64,000 nt of DNA from Thalassotalea euphylliae (lineage in GTDB: Bacteria; Pseudomonadota; Gammaproteobacteria; Enterobacterales; Alteromonadaceae), in assembly GCF_003390395.1 (NCBI RefSeq), contig NZ_QUOV01000001.1:1-64000 (forward strand), in the 5' to 3' direction. The notes below the pieces were generated by a model. The model ran no database searches and was not told the origin of the DNA. It saw only the letters and a program-made list of their open reading frames with translations. The stretch's first letter is position 1. Each line of letters begins with the position of its first letter. Below, in pieces: positions 24,426-38,570 of the stretch. The position numbers and the translations under genes were made by a program.

Positions 24426-25577
24426 TTACGTATTTGCTGCTAGCGAGCGCGCATATTGCTGGATATCGCTAAATGCTTGCTCAGGTAAAAGCATCGCGAC
24501 TTTTTCCAAACGTGCGAATAAGGCCTGGTTAGTGGCAGCTGACAAGTTGATATGACCCATTTTGCGACCTGCGCGTTTAGTTTTACCATACCAATGCAAG
24601 CTTACACTCGGAACATCTAAAATCGCATTGGGTACGCTATCTTCACCCAAAATGTTAATCATTGCCGTAGGTCTAACTAATTCACCACTGCCAAGTGGTA
24701 GTCCACAAACCGCGCGAATATGGTTTTCAAATTGACAAGTATCGGCACCTTGTTGTGTCCAATGACCTGAGTTATGGACTCGCGGAGCGATTTCGTTAAC
24801 CAATAGCTGATCGCCAACTTGGAAAAACTCTATGGCAAGCACACCCACATAACCGAGCGCATTGGCGATACTGTCAAAAATTTGCTGTGCTTGAGCTTGC
24901 AGTGCTTCGTTGTCATTTAACGCGACAGAAATAGTCAGTACACCGTCAGTGTGATGATTTTCCGTTAATGGGTACACTTTAGTATTACCATTAACGTCGC
25001 GCATACCAACTAATGATACTTCGCGATCAAACGGCACCATTTGCTCAGCAATAACGGCTTGTTTAACTGAGCTTTTACTCCCTTGGAAAAATGCTTCAAT
25101 ATCAGCCCAAATATCATCAGCTTGGCTTAAGTCTTTCAAGCGCCATTGGCCCTTGCCGTCGTAGCCTTCTAATGCGCTTTTTAAGATCAGCGGTAGCGTT
25201 AGCGTTTGCAGTGCTTGGTCAAAGTCTGCTTTGCTTTCGATGATTTGATGCTTGGCATTCGCGGCATTTGCTTTGGTCAGCAATGCCTTTTCCAAACGGC
25301 GGTCGCCACCTGTTTTTATCGCTTGGCTACTCGGCTTTAATTTACCACTGGCTTCACACTGGGCTAATACATCATGGCTGATATGTTCAAATTCAGCGGT
25401 AATCGTATCAGCGAATTCAATACCGGCATTAAGATCGCCATAACTGATCGCTGAATTTAGTGGGTCAACAACGGTTTTGCTGCCAACATCATAAGCACGC
25501 ACAGTGATATTGAGTGGTTTGCTGGCAAGTGACATCATACGTGCCAGTTGGCCTGCACCTAAAATTAGTACATTCAT
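24426..25577 (-). CDS. purK: N5-carboxyaminoimidazole ribonucleotide synthetase
   Basis: ATP-grasp enzyme converting AIR, bicarbonate and ATP to N5-CAIR in purine synthesis. 383 residues (355 in E. coli; many marine homologues are longer). Seen: N-terminal [14 protein letters not shown], the ATP-grasp core with [17 protein letters not shown], and [29 protein letters not shown] with the metal-binding Glu/Asn. It follows purE by 8 bp in one operon. Confidence 0.96.
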   Translation of the reverse strand: MNVLILGAGQLARMMSLASKPLNITVRAYDVGSKTVVDPLNSAISYGDLNAGIEFADTITAEFEHISHDVLAQCEASGKLKPSSQAIKTGGDRRLEKALLTKANAANAKHQIIESKADFDQALQTLTLPLILKSALEGYDGKGQWRLKDLSQADDIWADIEAFFQGSKSSVKQAVIAEQMVPFDREVSLVGMRDVNGNTKVYPLTENHHTDGVLTISVALNDNEALQAQAQQIFDSIANALGYVGVLAIEFFQVGDQLLVNEIAPRVHNSGHWTQQGADTCQFENHIRAVCGLPLGSGELVRPTAMINILGEDSVPNAILDVPSVSLHWYGKTKRAGRKMGHINLSAATNQALFARLEKVAMLLPEQAFSDIQQYARSLAANT

Positions 25578-25585
25578 CGCCAGTG

Positions 25586-26068
25586 CTACTCTGCTGGGTT
25601 AGGGTTACTTAGAATAGTTTCTGTTTGCTCTGCGCGGAATTTTTCCACTGCGGCCATTACTGTTTCGTCGTGCGTACCAATAATTTGAGCGGCAAGTAAA
25701 CCTGAATTGGCTGCACCGGCATTACCAATGGCTAGTGTGCCAACCGCAATACCTTTTGGCATTTGTACAATGGAAAGAAGAGAGTCTTGTCCGCTCAATG
25801 CTTTTGATTGAACAGGTACACCAAGTACCGGCAGGCTTGTGTAGGCTGCTGTCATACCAGGGAGGTGGGCTGCACCACCAGCACCGGCGATAATAACTTT
25901 GATGCCACGCGCTTTCGCTGACTCAGCATATTCGGCTAGTAAGTGAGGAGTGCGGTGTGCAGACACCACTTTAGTCTCATATGGGACACCAAATAAATCC
26001 AACATTTCCGCTGCATGTTGCATTGTTGGCCAATCCGATTTTGACCCCATAATAATGCCCACTTTCAT
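25586..26068 (-). CDS. purE: N5-CAIR mutase PurE
   Basis: Moves the carboxyl group of N5-CAIR to give CAIR. 160 residues (169 in E. coli); the octameric class I enzyme. Seen: [13 protein letters not shown] (phosphate-binding loop), VSAHRTP with the catalytic His, and [11 protein letters not shown]. First gene of purEK, with a PurR-like operator and TATAAT box upstream. Confidence 0.97.
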   Translation of the reverse strand: MKVGIIMGSKSDWPTMQHAAEMLDLFGVPYETKVVSAHRTPHLLAEYAESAKARGIKVIIAGAGGAAHLPGMTAAYTSLPVLGVPVQSKALSGQDSLLSIVQMPKGIAVGTLAIGNAGAANSGLLAAQIIGTHDETVMAAVEKFRAEQTETILSNPNPAE

Positions 26069-26386
26069 CTTCTCTACCCTTTAATAATCTAGTTACGCTT
26101 GTGATAAGCCGGAATGAATATGGCTGGCGATTATATACGCAAAGGCTTGCAAAGGCGAGATAAAAGCCGACTGTAGCGCTTGTGTAAAATCGCAACTTAA
26201 AGCGAAAAAATTATATCGAATAGCGTCAGTATTAGACCAAAGGATAATACCTGAACAAACCTTGCCTCGGTAATATTGTCGACAATCTAACAACATTCTC
26301 GACACATATAGTGAGAGTGATAACTTAGCTGCAGGCCTGATTTATGTGTTTTTAACGTCGCAGCGTGTAAACAAAGTGGGGCAACG
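26069..26386. other. Divergent intergenic region between purE and the acyl-CoA ligase gene
   Basis: 318 bases without a gene. It holds the probable purE promoter/operator (26130-26152) and, in its right part, whatever drives the ligase gene. No repeat or RNA gene is seen. Confidence 0.5.
26130..26152 (-). promoter_or_regulatory. Candidate purEK promoter with PurR-like operator
   Basis: On the minus strand a TATAAT -10 box (26130-26135) is preceded by a PurR-box-like sequence (26137-26152, plus-strand ACGCAAAGGCTTGCAA) matching ACGCAAACGTTTGCGT at 12 of 16 positions. The operator would overlap the -35/-10 spacer, as expected for repression of purEK by PurR with hypoxanthine or guanine. Confidence 0.55.
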
Positions 26387-28018
26387 ATGAATATCTATAA
26401 CCATGGCTTAGAACAAGTACAGGCGAACAGTTTGCCACTAACGCCAATTACCTTTTTGCAACGAACCGCTGATGTTCACCCAACTCGAACTGCCATTATT
26501 CACGGCAGTGAACAATTTACCTATGCTGAATATTTGTCGAATGTAAATCGACTTGCCTCTGCCTTGATTAAACGTGGCGTTAAAACAGGCGATACGGTAA
26601 GTGTGATTGCCGCGAATATTCCAGCATTTTTAGATGCACACTACGGTGTACCAATGACGGGTGCCGTGCTTAACGCGATAAATATCAGGCTCGACCCCGA
26701 AGCGATAGCATTTATTCTTGATCACGGTGAATGTGATGTATTGCTGACCGATACCGCATTTGCCCCTGTGGTGAAAAAAGCCCTAGCAATCAGTTCTCGT
26801 CAACCACTGATTATTGATATTGATGACCGACAAGGGCCAGGAGGCGAGCGCTTAGGGCAGTTAGAATATCAAGAGCTGCTGGCGGAAGGTGATCCTGATT
26901 TTAACGACAATTTAATTACCAACGAGTGGCAAGCATTAGCACTTAACTATACCTCAGGTACAACAGGGAACCCCAAAGGTGTGGTTTATTCACATCGCGG
27001 TGCTTACCTCAACGCTTTGGGGCATACCTTAGTCTGGCCATTAGGAGAACAGCCGGTGTACCTGTGGACACTGCCGATGTTTCACTGCAATGGATGGTGT
27101 TTCCCATGGACGATTGTTGCTGTTGGCGGCGTGCAGGTGTGTTTACGTAGTGTCGCTGTTGACCAAGTAGCTGATAACATCATCAATAATCAAGTCACCC
27201 ATTTTTGTGGCGCCCCGATTGTGCTGAATATGATCATGAATGCTGAACCAGATAAGCTGGCGCAGTTACCTCGCAATATTAAGGTGATGACCGCTGGCGC
27301 GCCGCCACCCGCTGCGGTTATTAAAGGGGTAGAAGAGCTCGGTTTTGAGGTTACTCAAAGCTATGGTTTAACGGAAGTTTATGGTCCTTGTGTGGTGAGC
27401 GAATGGAAAAGTGAGTGGGATGCACTTGATTGTGATCAACGGGCGGCACTAAAAGCCAGGCAAGGGGTTCGTTATCAAACTCAGGAACAGGTAGATGTAA
27501 TTGATCCTGAAACCAAGGTGTCAGTTCCTGCTGATGCTGAAACCATTGGCGAGATTGTTTTTCGCGGTAATACCACGATGAAAGGCTACTTAAAAAATGA
27601 AACGGCTACAGTCGATGCCTTTGCTAACGGTTGGTTTCATTCCGGTGATTTGGCGGTTAAGCACCCCGATGGTTACATTGAGATTCGTGATCGCGCTAAA
27701 GATATTATTATCTCAGGTGGCGAGAACATTTCATCGGTTGAGGTGGAAGGGGCGCTTTATCAGCATCCTGATATATTAGAAGCCGCTGTAGTCGCAAAAG
27801 CAGACGAAAAGTGGGGTGAAACACCCTGTGCGTTTGTTACCTTAAAGGACGGCGCTACACTTTCTGAACATGAAGTGATTGAATATTGCCGTTCACACTT
27901 GGCGCACTTTAAATGTCCTAGAACAGTGGTATTTAGCGAACTACCGAAAACTTCAACGGGTAAAATTCAAAAGTTTGTGCTGCGACAAAAAGTTAAGGCA
28001 CTGTTTGAAGAGGCGTAG
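26387..28018 (+). CDS. Acyl-CoA synthetase (AMP-forming)
   Basis: 543-residue adenylate-forming ligase that activates a carboxylic acid to acyl-AMP and then acyl-CoA. Seen: the P-loop motif YTSGTTGNPKGVVYSHRG (about 189-206), SYGLTEVYGP (A5), GWFHSGDLAVKHPDGYIEIRDRAKDIIISGGENIS (A7-A8), and the C-terminal catalytic lysine in KTSTGKIQKF. It is closest in appearance to the medium/long-chain AlkK-like group, but the chain length used cannot be read from sequence. It stands alone between purEK and tsaC, with its own terminator. Confidence 0.87.
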   Translation: MNIYNHGLEQVQANSLPLTPITFLQRTADVHPTRTAIIHGSEQFTYAEYLSNVNRLASALIKRGVKTGDTVSVIAANIPAFLDAHYGVPMTGAVLNAINIRLDPEAIAFILDHGECDVLLTDTAFAPVVKKALAISSRQPLIIDIDDRQGPGGERLGQLEYQELLAEGDPDFNDNLITNEWQALALNYTSGTTGNPKGVVYSHRGAYLNALGHTLVWPLGEQPVYLWTLPMFHCNGWCFPWTIVAVGGVQVCLRSVAVDQVADNIINNQVTHFCGAPIVLNMIMNAEPDKLAQLPRNIKVMTAGAPPPAAVIKGVEELGFEVTQSYGLTEVYGPCVVSEWKSEWDALDCDQRAALKARQGVRYQTQEQVDVIDPETKVSVPADAETIGEIVFRGNTTMKGYLKNETATVDAFANGWFHSGDLAVKHPDGYIEIRDRAKDIIISGGENISSVEVEGALYQHPDILEAAVVAKADEKWGETPCAFVTLKDGATLSEHEVIEYCRSHLAHFKCPRTVVFSELPKTSTGKIQKFVLRQKVKALFEEA

Positions 28019-28064
28019 TTTTCAATGCAGGGCTGAGTAACAGCCAGATTAACTAGCTCTAGAG

Positions 28065-28103
28065 GTGCCATTGCGTTTTATCGCAGTGGCACTTTTGTTT
28101 TTT
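28065..28103 (+). terminator. Intrinsic terminator after the acyl-CoA synthetase gene
   Basis: GTGCCATTGCG pairs with CGCAGTGGCAC (one T-G wobble), followed by TTTTGTTTTTT. Confidence 0.85.
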
Positions 28104-28149
28104 ACCCGTATAATTTTGACTTTTATGGCAACCAACTCGATAAATAAAT

Positions 28150-29600
<1,451 letters not shown>

Positions 29601-29614
29601 TCACCGGCTTAATG

Positions 29615-29654
29615 TGCAGCTTGGCTTGTTAAACTGAGCTGCATTTTTCTTTTT
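29615..29654 (+). terminator. Probable terminator after hemF
   Basis: A 7-bp stem TGCAGCT / AGCTGCA with a 15-base loop, followed by TTTTTCTTTTT. Weaker than the others because of the large loop. Confidence 0.6.
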
Positions 29655-29699
29655 ACTTCCCCTTTTTCTTTCCTTTCAAATTTAGTTCCCTGTTATTTA

Positions 29700-29713
29700 T
29701 TGATTTAGATCAT
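29700..29713. promoter_or_regulatory. FNR-like box upstream of ompW
   Basis: TTGATTTAGATCAT matches the FNR consensus TTGAT-N4-ATCAA except at the last base. It is 119 bp before the ompW start codon. OmpW is under FNR control in E. coli, so oxygen-responsive control is plausible here; the promoter itself was not located. Confidence 0.5.
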
Positions 29714-29831
29714 TATTTCTTCAGCAAATCGCTTCGATGAGCTTATCTGCGCAAAGAACCTTGAGGTAAATCAACTTTTGCTCCTCCGGATATCAGTAGA
29801 CTGGCGTCAATTATTTAAGGGGAAGACTCTC

Positions 29832-30575
29832 ATGAAAAAAAGCATTATTACTCTAGCGGTTTTATCTTCAATGACATTTGGTGCATTGGCAGCTGGTTAT
29901 CAAGCTGGCGACATCGTTGTACGTGGTGGTGCAACTATGGTTGATCCAAGCAGCGATAAAGCAACAATCTTTGCTGCTGACCAAACTGTAGATTTAGGCG
30001 CAGGTCCTATCTCATTATCTGTTGAAGATGATACACAGTTAGGTTTGAACTTTGTTTACTTCTTAGATTCAAACTGGGCGGTAGAATTACTAGCAGCAAC
30101 ACCATTTAAGCATGACATCACTGTTCATACAGGTGCAGGCTCTACCAACCTAGGTGAAACTAAGCACTTACCACCAACATTAAGTGCACTTTATTACTTT
30201 GACACTAACTCAAACTTCAAACCTTACGTTGGTGTTGGTGTTAACTACACAATTTTCTTTGAAGAAGACTTCAACCCAGCATTACAAGGTGCTAACAGCC
30301 CAACTATCGTAAGTATTAGCGATGGTACAACGGTTACACCTGTTGGCGCACCACTAGATGCTAATGATCTAGATCTAGATAGCTCTTGGGGTTTAAGTGC
30401 GCAAATTGGTGTTGATTACTTAATTGATGAGCACTGGTCAATCAACGCTTCAGCGCGTTACATTGACATTGACACTGATGGTTCATTCACAGCCGTTGGC
30501 GGTGCAGTACCGGGTAAAGTTAGCGTAGATATTGACCCTATGGTTTACTCGCTAATGATTGGTTACAAGTTCTAA
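29832..30575 (+). CDS. ompW: OmpW family outer membrane protein
   Basis: Eight-stranded outer-membrane beta-barrel with a narrow hydrophobic channel. From ATG 29832 (AAGGGGAAGA upstream) the product has 247 residues. The signal peptide MKKSIITLAVLSSMTFGALA is cut near residue 20. The barrel shows GDIVVRGGATMVDP, FLDSNWAVELLAATPFKHDI, LPPTLSALYYF and the C-terminal YSLMIGYKF ending in Phe, as needed for BAM insertion. An upstream in-frame TTG is rejected because it would bury the signal peptide. Strongly translated codon use. Confidence 0.94.
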   Translation: MKKSIITLAVLSSMTFGALAAGYQAGDIVVRGGATMVDPSSDKATIFAADQTVDLGAGPISLSVEDDTQLGLNFVYFLDSNWAVELLAATPFKHDITVHTGAGSTNLGETKHLPPTLSALYYFDTNSNFKPYVGVGVNYTIFFEEDFNPALQGANSPTIVSISDGTTVTPVGAPLDANDLDLDSSWGLSAQIGVDYLIDEHWSINASARYIDIDTDGSFTAVGGAVPGKVSVDIDPMVYSLMIGYKF

Positions 30576-30593
30576 TCTCTGTTGAGCTTGGCT

Positions 30594-30630
30594 AGCCGCA
30601 CTTGGGTAACTAAGTGCGGCTTTTTTGTTT
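30594..30630 (+). terminator. Intrinsic terminator after ompW
   Basis: A 10-bp stem AGCCGCACTT / AAGTGCGGCT, loop GGGTAACT, then TTTTTT. Confidence 0.92.
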
Positions 30631-30750
30631 TGGAAAGCATATATTAAATCCATTGCGCATAAGCATGCGCTCAAATGCTACTTGTCAGCGACTCGAAAAC
30701 GTTCTTTAATGCCTGAAAACTAATGCTTGCTATCAGGAATTTACTCGCCA

Positions 30751-31572
30751 ATGGATAAATATGCCGTTTTTGGCCACCCGATCACCCAATCTAAATCCCC
30801 GAAAATCCATCAACAATTTGCTGAAAATACGAAGCAAAATATCGAATATACAGCTATTGACCCAGGTCTTGACGGTTTTGAGCAAGGTATAAAGCAATTT
30901 GTTGATGCTGGTGGGCAAGGCTGTAACATCACCATGCCATTTAAACAGCAAGCTTTTAATTTAGCCAATCAACTGTCTGAACGTGCTCGGCTTGCAGGTG
31001 CAGTAAATACCTTAACGTTTCATGCGGATGGAACTATTGCTGGCGACAACACAGACGGCGCGGGTCTAGTCAACGATCTCATTAATAATGGTGCTCTTCT
31101 AAACAAAAAAGTGTTGTTAATCGGTGCAGGCGGAGCTGCGCGTGGCGTGATTAAACCATTGCTTGATTGCCAGCCAGAGCTTTTGGTTATTGTTAATCGC
31201 ACCCATGAAAAAGCAGAATTGCTCGCGGACAAGTTTAAGGCATTTGGCAACATTAACGCTTTACCCATAACTGAGTTGGCAGCTAAGCATAGCTTTGATG
31301 TGATCATAAATTCGAGTTCTACCAGCTTAACGGGAGAACTACCGCCAGTGCCACCCAGTATTTTCTCAGCAGGATGTTTTGCTTACGACATGGTGTACCA
31401 AGACAAACCAACCTGTTTTCTTAGTTGGGCTGCAGAGCATGGCGCAACCACAATTGTTGATGGATTGGGGATGTTAGTGGGTCAAGCGGCGGAAAGTTTT
31501 AAAGTTTGGCGTGGGGTCGAGCCTGCTCAAGAGAGTGTTTTGAACATGCTTAGAGCTGAGCTTGCTAGCTAA
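30751..31572 (+). CDS. aroE: Shikimate dehydrogenase (NADP+)
   Basis: Reduces 3-dehydroshikimate to shikimate in aromatic amino-acid synthesis. The start is placed at ATG 30751 (MDKYAVFGHPITQSKSP), which aligns with the E. coli start; the frame-open TTG at 30727 adds eight unconserved residues. 273 residues (272 in E. coli). Seen: the shikimate-binding SKSP, the catalytic Lys/Asp in NITMPFKQQA and GDNTDGAG, and the NADP loop GAGGAARG with NRT after it. The yrdB homologue follows after 44 bp. Confidence 0.96.
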   Translation: MDKYAVFGHPITQSKSPKIHQQFAENTKQNIEYTAIDPGLDGFEQGIKQFVDAGGQGCNITMPFKQQAFNLANQLSERARLAGAVNTLTFHADGTIAGDNTDGAGLVNDLINNGALLNKKVLLIGAGGAARGVIKPLLDCQPELLVIVNRTHEKAELLADKFKAFGNINALPITELAAKHSFDVIINSSSTSLTGELPPVPPSIFSAGCFAYDMVYQDKPTCFLSWAAEHGATTIVDGLGMLVGQAAESFKVWRGVEPAQESVLNMLRAELAS

Positions 31573-31616
31573 ACTGGCTTAGAACAATTCACCCCCACAA
31601 AAGGCGAATACTTTAA

Positions 31617-31850
31617 ATGAATCAATCAATACTATTTAACGATGACTTAGCGTTTAACGCTGATAAAGGCTGTTGGCAAATGTCAGGAATGGTGGCAGGG
31701 CAACTGGTGACCATCTATTTTCACTCATATTCACTGTCAAAACTTGACGAGATCAGTCATTGTACCCGTTATGATTTAGAAGAAATTGCAGAAATGTGGT
31801 TTGAAGATAACGAGCTAGAATCGAATGAAATACATATCAAGCTAAGCTAG
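31617..31850 (+). CDS. yrdB: DUF1488 family protein (YrdB-like)
   Basis: 77-residue acidic protein beginning MNQSILFNDDLAFNADKGCW. It resembles E. coli YrdB (MNQAIQFPDREEW..., 85 residues) and sits in the same place between aroE and yrdA. No catalytic motif is recognisable and its function is unknown. A bidirectional terminator follows. Confidence 0.82.
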   Translation: MNQSILFNDDLAFNADKGCWQMSGMVAGQLVTIYFHSYSLSKLDEISHCTRYDLEEIAEMWFEDNELESNEIHIKLS

Positions 31851-31881
31851 CGGTATTTCATGTAAAGCAAATGCTGAAAAT

Positions 31882-31910
31882 AAGAGAGCTAAATTATGTG
31901 CTCTCTTTTA
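31882..31910. terminator. Terminator between yrdB and yrdA
   Basis: An 8-bp stem AAGAGAGC / GCTCTCTT followed by TT. It overlaps the last codons and stop of the convergent yrdA gene. Confidence 0.7.
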
Positions 31911-32436
31911 AGTAGTCATCTTTTAATTCAACATAGTTAATCGCTGACTGCTTTAGAAAGGCAACTTCAGCTTCTTTTAACGGTCGCGCTTTCTTCATTG
32001 GGTTACCCACATACAAGTAACCACTTTCTAGTGTTTTATTGGGAGGTACTAATGTTCCTGCACCAATAAAGACATCATCTTGTACTACAGCACCATCCAT
32101 AATAATGGCCCCCATGCCAACTAAGATACGATTACCTAGCTGACAACCATGCAACATGCATTGATGTCCAATTGTCACATCATCACCGATAATTAATGGA
32201 AAACCATTCGGGTTTTGAGCACTTTTTCGCGTGACATGTAAAATCGTTCCGTCTTGTACATTGGTTCTTTCACCAATACTAATAGCATTTACATCACCGC
32301 GTGCAGCAACCATAGGCCAAATACTGGCATCTGCTCCAATGGTTACATCACCAACTAACACAGAACTCTCATCTATATAACAAGTACTATCAATGTTAGG
32401 AGTAACACCTTTATATGATCTGATAGATAACGGCAT
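31894..32436 (-). CDS. yrdA: Gamma-class carbonic anhydrase-like protein YrdA
   Basis: 180-residue left-handed beta-helix protein (hexapeptide repeats with I/V-G-x-x-x-x spacing). Three histidines that would bind the metal at the trimer interface are present: ILHVTRKS, TIGHQCM and MLHGCQLG. Related to Cam/CamH-type gamma carbonic anhydrases, but YrdA-type proteins often lack proven activity, so this is only a fold-level assignment. Position beside aroE-yrdB matches E. coli. Confidence 0.92.
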   Translation of the reverse strand: MPLSIRSYKGVTPNIDSTCYIDESSVLVGDVTIGADASIWPMVAARGDVNAISIGERTNVQDGTILHVTRKSAQNPNGFPLIIGDDVTIGHQCMLHGCQLGNRILVGMGAIIMDGAVVQDDVFIGAGTLVPPNKTLESGYLYVGNPMKKARPLKEAEVAFLKQSAINYVELKDDYLKEST

Positions 32437-32687
32437 GACAAACTCGTATTAAAAAAGCATATTTACCAACAATAGTAGCAAAAAAGCGAAACTAAATAAG
32501 TAGTTGCTCTATTGATAAGGAATTAGTTTGAATAAATTTATGTTTTTACGATTGTCTCCTAACTTGGCGTTAATGGCATTGAAATAGGTGGATTTGGGAT
32601 AATCTAGGTGTTTTTACTCAATAAATACGCGGTTTGTACATAAATGAGTCGAATAAATGAAAATGTCAAAAAACTTTCAAAAAGGTG

Positions 32688-32715
32688 TTGACGCCCAGCT
32701 AAAAATCTCTAAAAT
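32688..32715 (+). promoter_or_regulatory. rrn promoter P1
   Basis: -35 TTGACG (32688-32693), 16-base spacer, -10 TAAAAT (32710-32715), preceded by an AT-rich UP-like region and followed by GCGCATCC. Confidence 0.8.
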
Positions 32716-32848
32716 GCGCATCCACTTCCACGGGGCAGCCCAACGAAGTGTTTTGATAAGTTTAGTTAGCAAGTTTGCTGAGTAAACGGGTCAGATAACT
32801 TAGAAAAATGTTTTACTTATTTTTTAAGAAAAGTTTTTCAAAAAGTTG

Positions 32849-32876
32849 TTGACATCAAAACTAGGAAGCGTAAAAT
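32849..32876 (+). promoter_or_regulatory. rrn promoter P2
   Basis: -35 TTGACA (32849-32854), 16-base spacer, -10 TAAAAT (32871-32876), followed by GCGCATCC, the same discriminator/start context as P1 161 bp upstream. Confidence 0.85.
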
Positions 32877-33129
32877 GCGCATCCGCTCTCAACGAGAGAG
32901 CAACCACAAAACACGAGTGCGATGTTTTGTTTGAATCGCAAGGTTCAGTTCTTTAACAATTAGTTATCATGCAATTTGTGTGAGCATTCACATGATGTTG
33001 ATTTTACAAATATAGCTAAGCTTGTCTTAGCAAAAATTAACTCAGTGAACTCATGCAAAAACTACTTTTATATAAGTTTTATTTGTACAGAATTCATTGA
33101 GCCGAGACTGATGTCTCACAAACGATTTT

Positions 33130-34671
<1,542 letters not shown>

Positions 34672-35081
34672 TCTTGAAGTAAAACGCACCATGTTGAGTG
34701 TTCACACACATTGCATTGATAACGATATTGAAGAAAAGAAACCAAACTTAAGGTGTTCAGTTGAACAATTTACGTTTGGTTTTTTAAACCACGATTTAAG
34801 CGAATATGCCTTAAATTGAGTTCTTTAACAATTTGGAAAGCTGATATATATCCCGAGATAGTTATTTAATAATGATTATCTCGAATGATGATTACAGTGT
34901 CGCGCTGTAAGCATCAAACCTGATAAATGATTTTTCCTTATCATTTATCAATCTAATTCAAGCATACTCCATTACTGTTCTTTTTAAGAATGGATAATGA
35001 GTACGTGAAAATGTCAGTCATACATTAGCATCAAGATTTGTCTCTTGATGACTTAAATACGAAAACTATTTGGGGTTGTAT
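34672..35081 (+). other. 16S-23S internal transcribed spacer without tRNA genes
   Basis: 410 bases with no tRNA-Ile/Ala/Glu. It contains the right arm of the 16S processing stem (34687-34722), a terminator-like hairpin (34739-34786), a boxA-like GTTCTTTAACAATTT (34820-34834), and the left arm of the 23S processing stem (35062-35088), which pairs with 37950-37977. Confidence 0.85.
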
Positions 35082-37958
<2,877 letters not shown>

Positions 37959-37989
37959 ACAACACCCAAATGGTTTTGACTGACATGAG

Positions 37990-38147
37990 TCGATGAACAA
38001 CATTCATCCATGAATCTCATCGACATTAGTGCATCCATGCACGTCACATCACGTACATGAGTACAACTTGAATTAAAGCTATATATAGCGTCAACAAACA
38101 ACTGTCATCCATGACACTTGTCGACATTAGTGCATCCATGCACGTCA
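37990..38147 (+). repeat. Two copies of a twin-hairpin repeat in the 23S-5S spacer
   Basis: Copy 1: hairpins 38002-38015 (ATTCATCCATGAAT) and 38029-38042 (GTGCATCCATGCAC), 13 bases apart. Copy 2: 38103-38116 (TGTCATCCATGACA) and 38130-38143 (GTGCATCCATGCAC), also 13 apart. The linker TCGACATTA and the trailing ACGTCA are shared. A third, diverged copy lies in the broken 5S at 38639-38689. Confidence 0.8.
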
Positions 38148-38194
38148 AAGCTTTCCAGATTGTAATTTACTGCTAAGGCAGTAAATAAAAGTTT

Positions 38195-38312
38195 CGCCTA
38201 GCGACAATAGCGTTGTAGAACCACCTGACCCCATGCCGAACTCAGAAGTGAAATGCAACTGCGCCGATGGTAGTGTGGGAGGTCCCATGTGAGAGTAGGT
38301 CATCGCTAGGCA
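38195..38312 (+). rRNA. rrf: 5S ribosomal RNA
   Basis: About 118 bases. Closing stem GCCTAGCGA (38196) pairs with TCGCTAGGC (38303). The conserved core CCTGACCCCATGCCGAACTC and GATGGTAGTGTGGGAGGTCC are intact. Followed by a hairpin at 38321-38344 and then tRNA-Tyr. Confidence 0.96.
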
Positions 38313-38320
38313 CATATTTT

Positions 38321-38344
38321 AAAGCCCAGTATAAACTGGGCTTT
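38321..38344 (+). terminator. Hairpin between 5S and tRNA-Tyr
   Basis: A 10-bp stem AAAGCCCAGT / ACTGGGCTTT with loop ATAA. No pure T run follows (ATCCCGTTTTT), so it may be a weak terminator or a processing structure. Exact copy at 38759-38782. Confidence 0.55.
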
Positions 38345-38355
38345 ATCCCGTTTTT

Positions 38356-38440
38356 GGAGGGGTTCCCGAGTGGCCAAAGGGATCAGACTGTAAATCTGAC
38401 GGCTCCGCCTTCGGTGGTTCGAATCCACCTCCCTCCACCA
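38356..38440 (+). tRNA. tyrT: tRNA-Tyr (anticodon GTA), copy 1
   Basis: 85-base class II tRNA with a long variable arm. Acceptor GGAGGGG pairs with TCCCTCC, the D-loop region is CCCGAGTGGCCAAAGGGA, and the anticodon stem TCAGA/TCTGA encloses CTGTAAA with GTA at 38390-38392. The T arm is GGTGG TTCGAAT CCACC, and CCA is encoded. All stems pair. It is the distal gene of the rRNA transcript. Confidence 0.96.
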
Positions 38441-38447
38441 TATAAAT

Positions 38448-38475
38448 AAAGCTCGACTTATGTCGGGCTTTTTTT
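38448..38475 (+). terminator. Intrinsic terminator after first tRNA-Tyr
   Basis: Stem AAAGCTCGAC / GTCGGGCTTT (one T-G wobble), loop TTAT, then a run of T. This is the likely end of the functional rRNA operon. Confidence 0.87.
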
Positions 38476-38570
38476 ATGTCTGAATAAATCTAATATCCTG
38501 AATCTCAAGAAGAACTACAAAAAGTCTGAATTAAATATACTGTTTTAACAGGGTGAGCAAATAAGAGTTT

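Larger units (their letters stand above)
32437..33129 (+). promoter_or_regulatory. rRNA operon upstream and leader region
   Basis: 693 bases without a protein gene. It holds AT-rich upstream sequence, tandem promoters P1 and P2 (listed separately), a boxA-like antitermination sequence at 32948-32962 (GTTCTTTAACAATTA), and the left arm (32964-32997) of the 16S processing stem, which pairs imperfectly with 34687-34722 after 16S. Confidence 0.8.
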
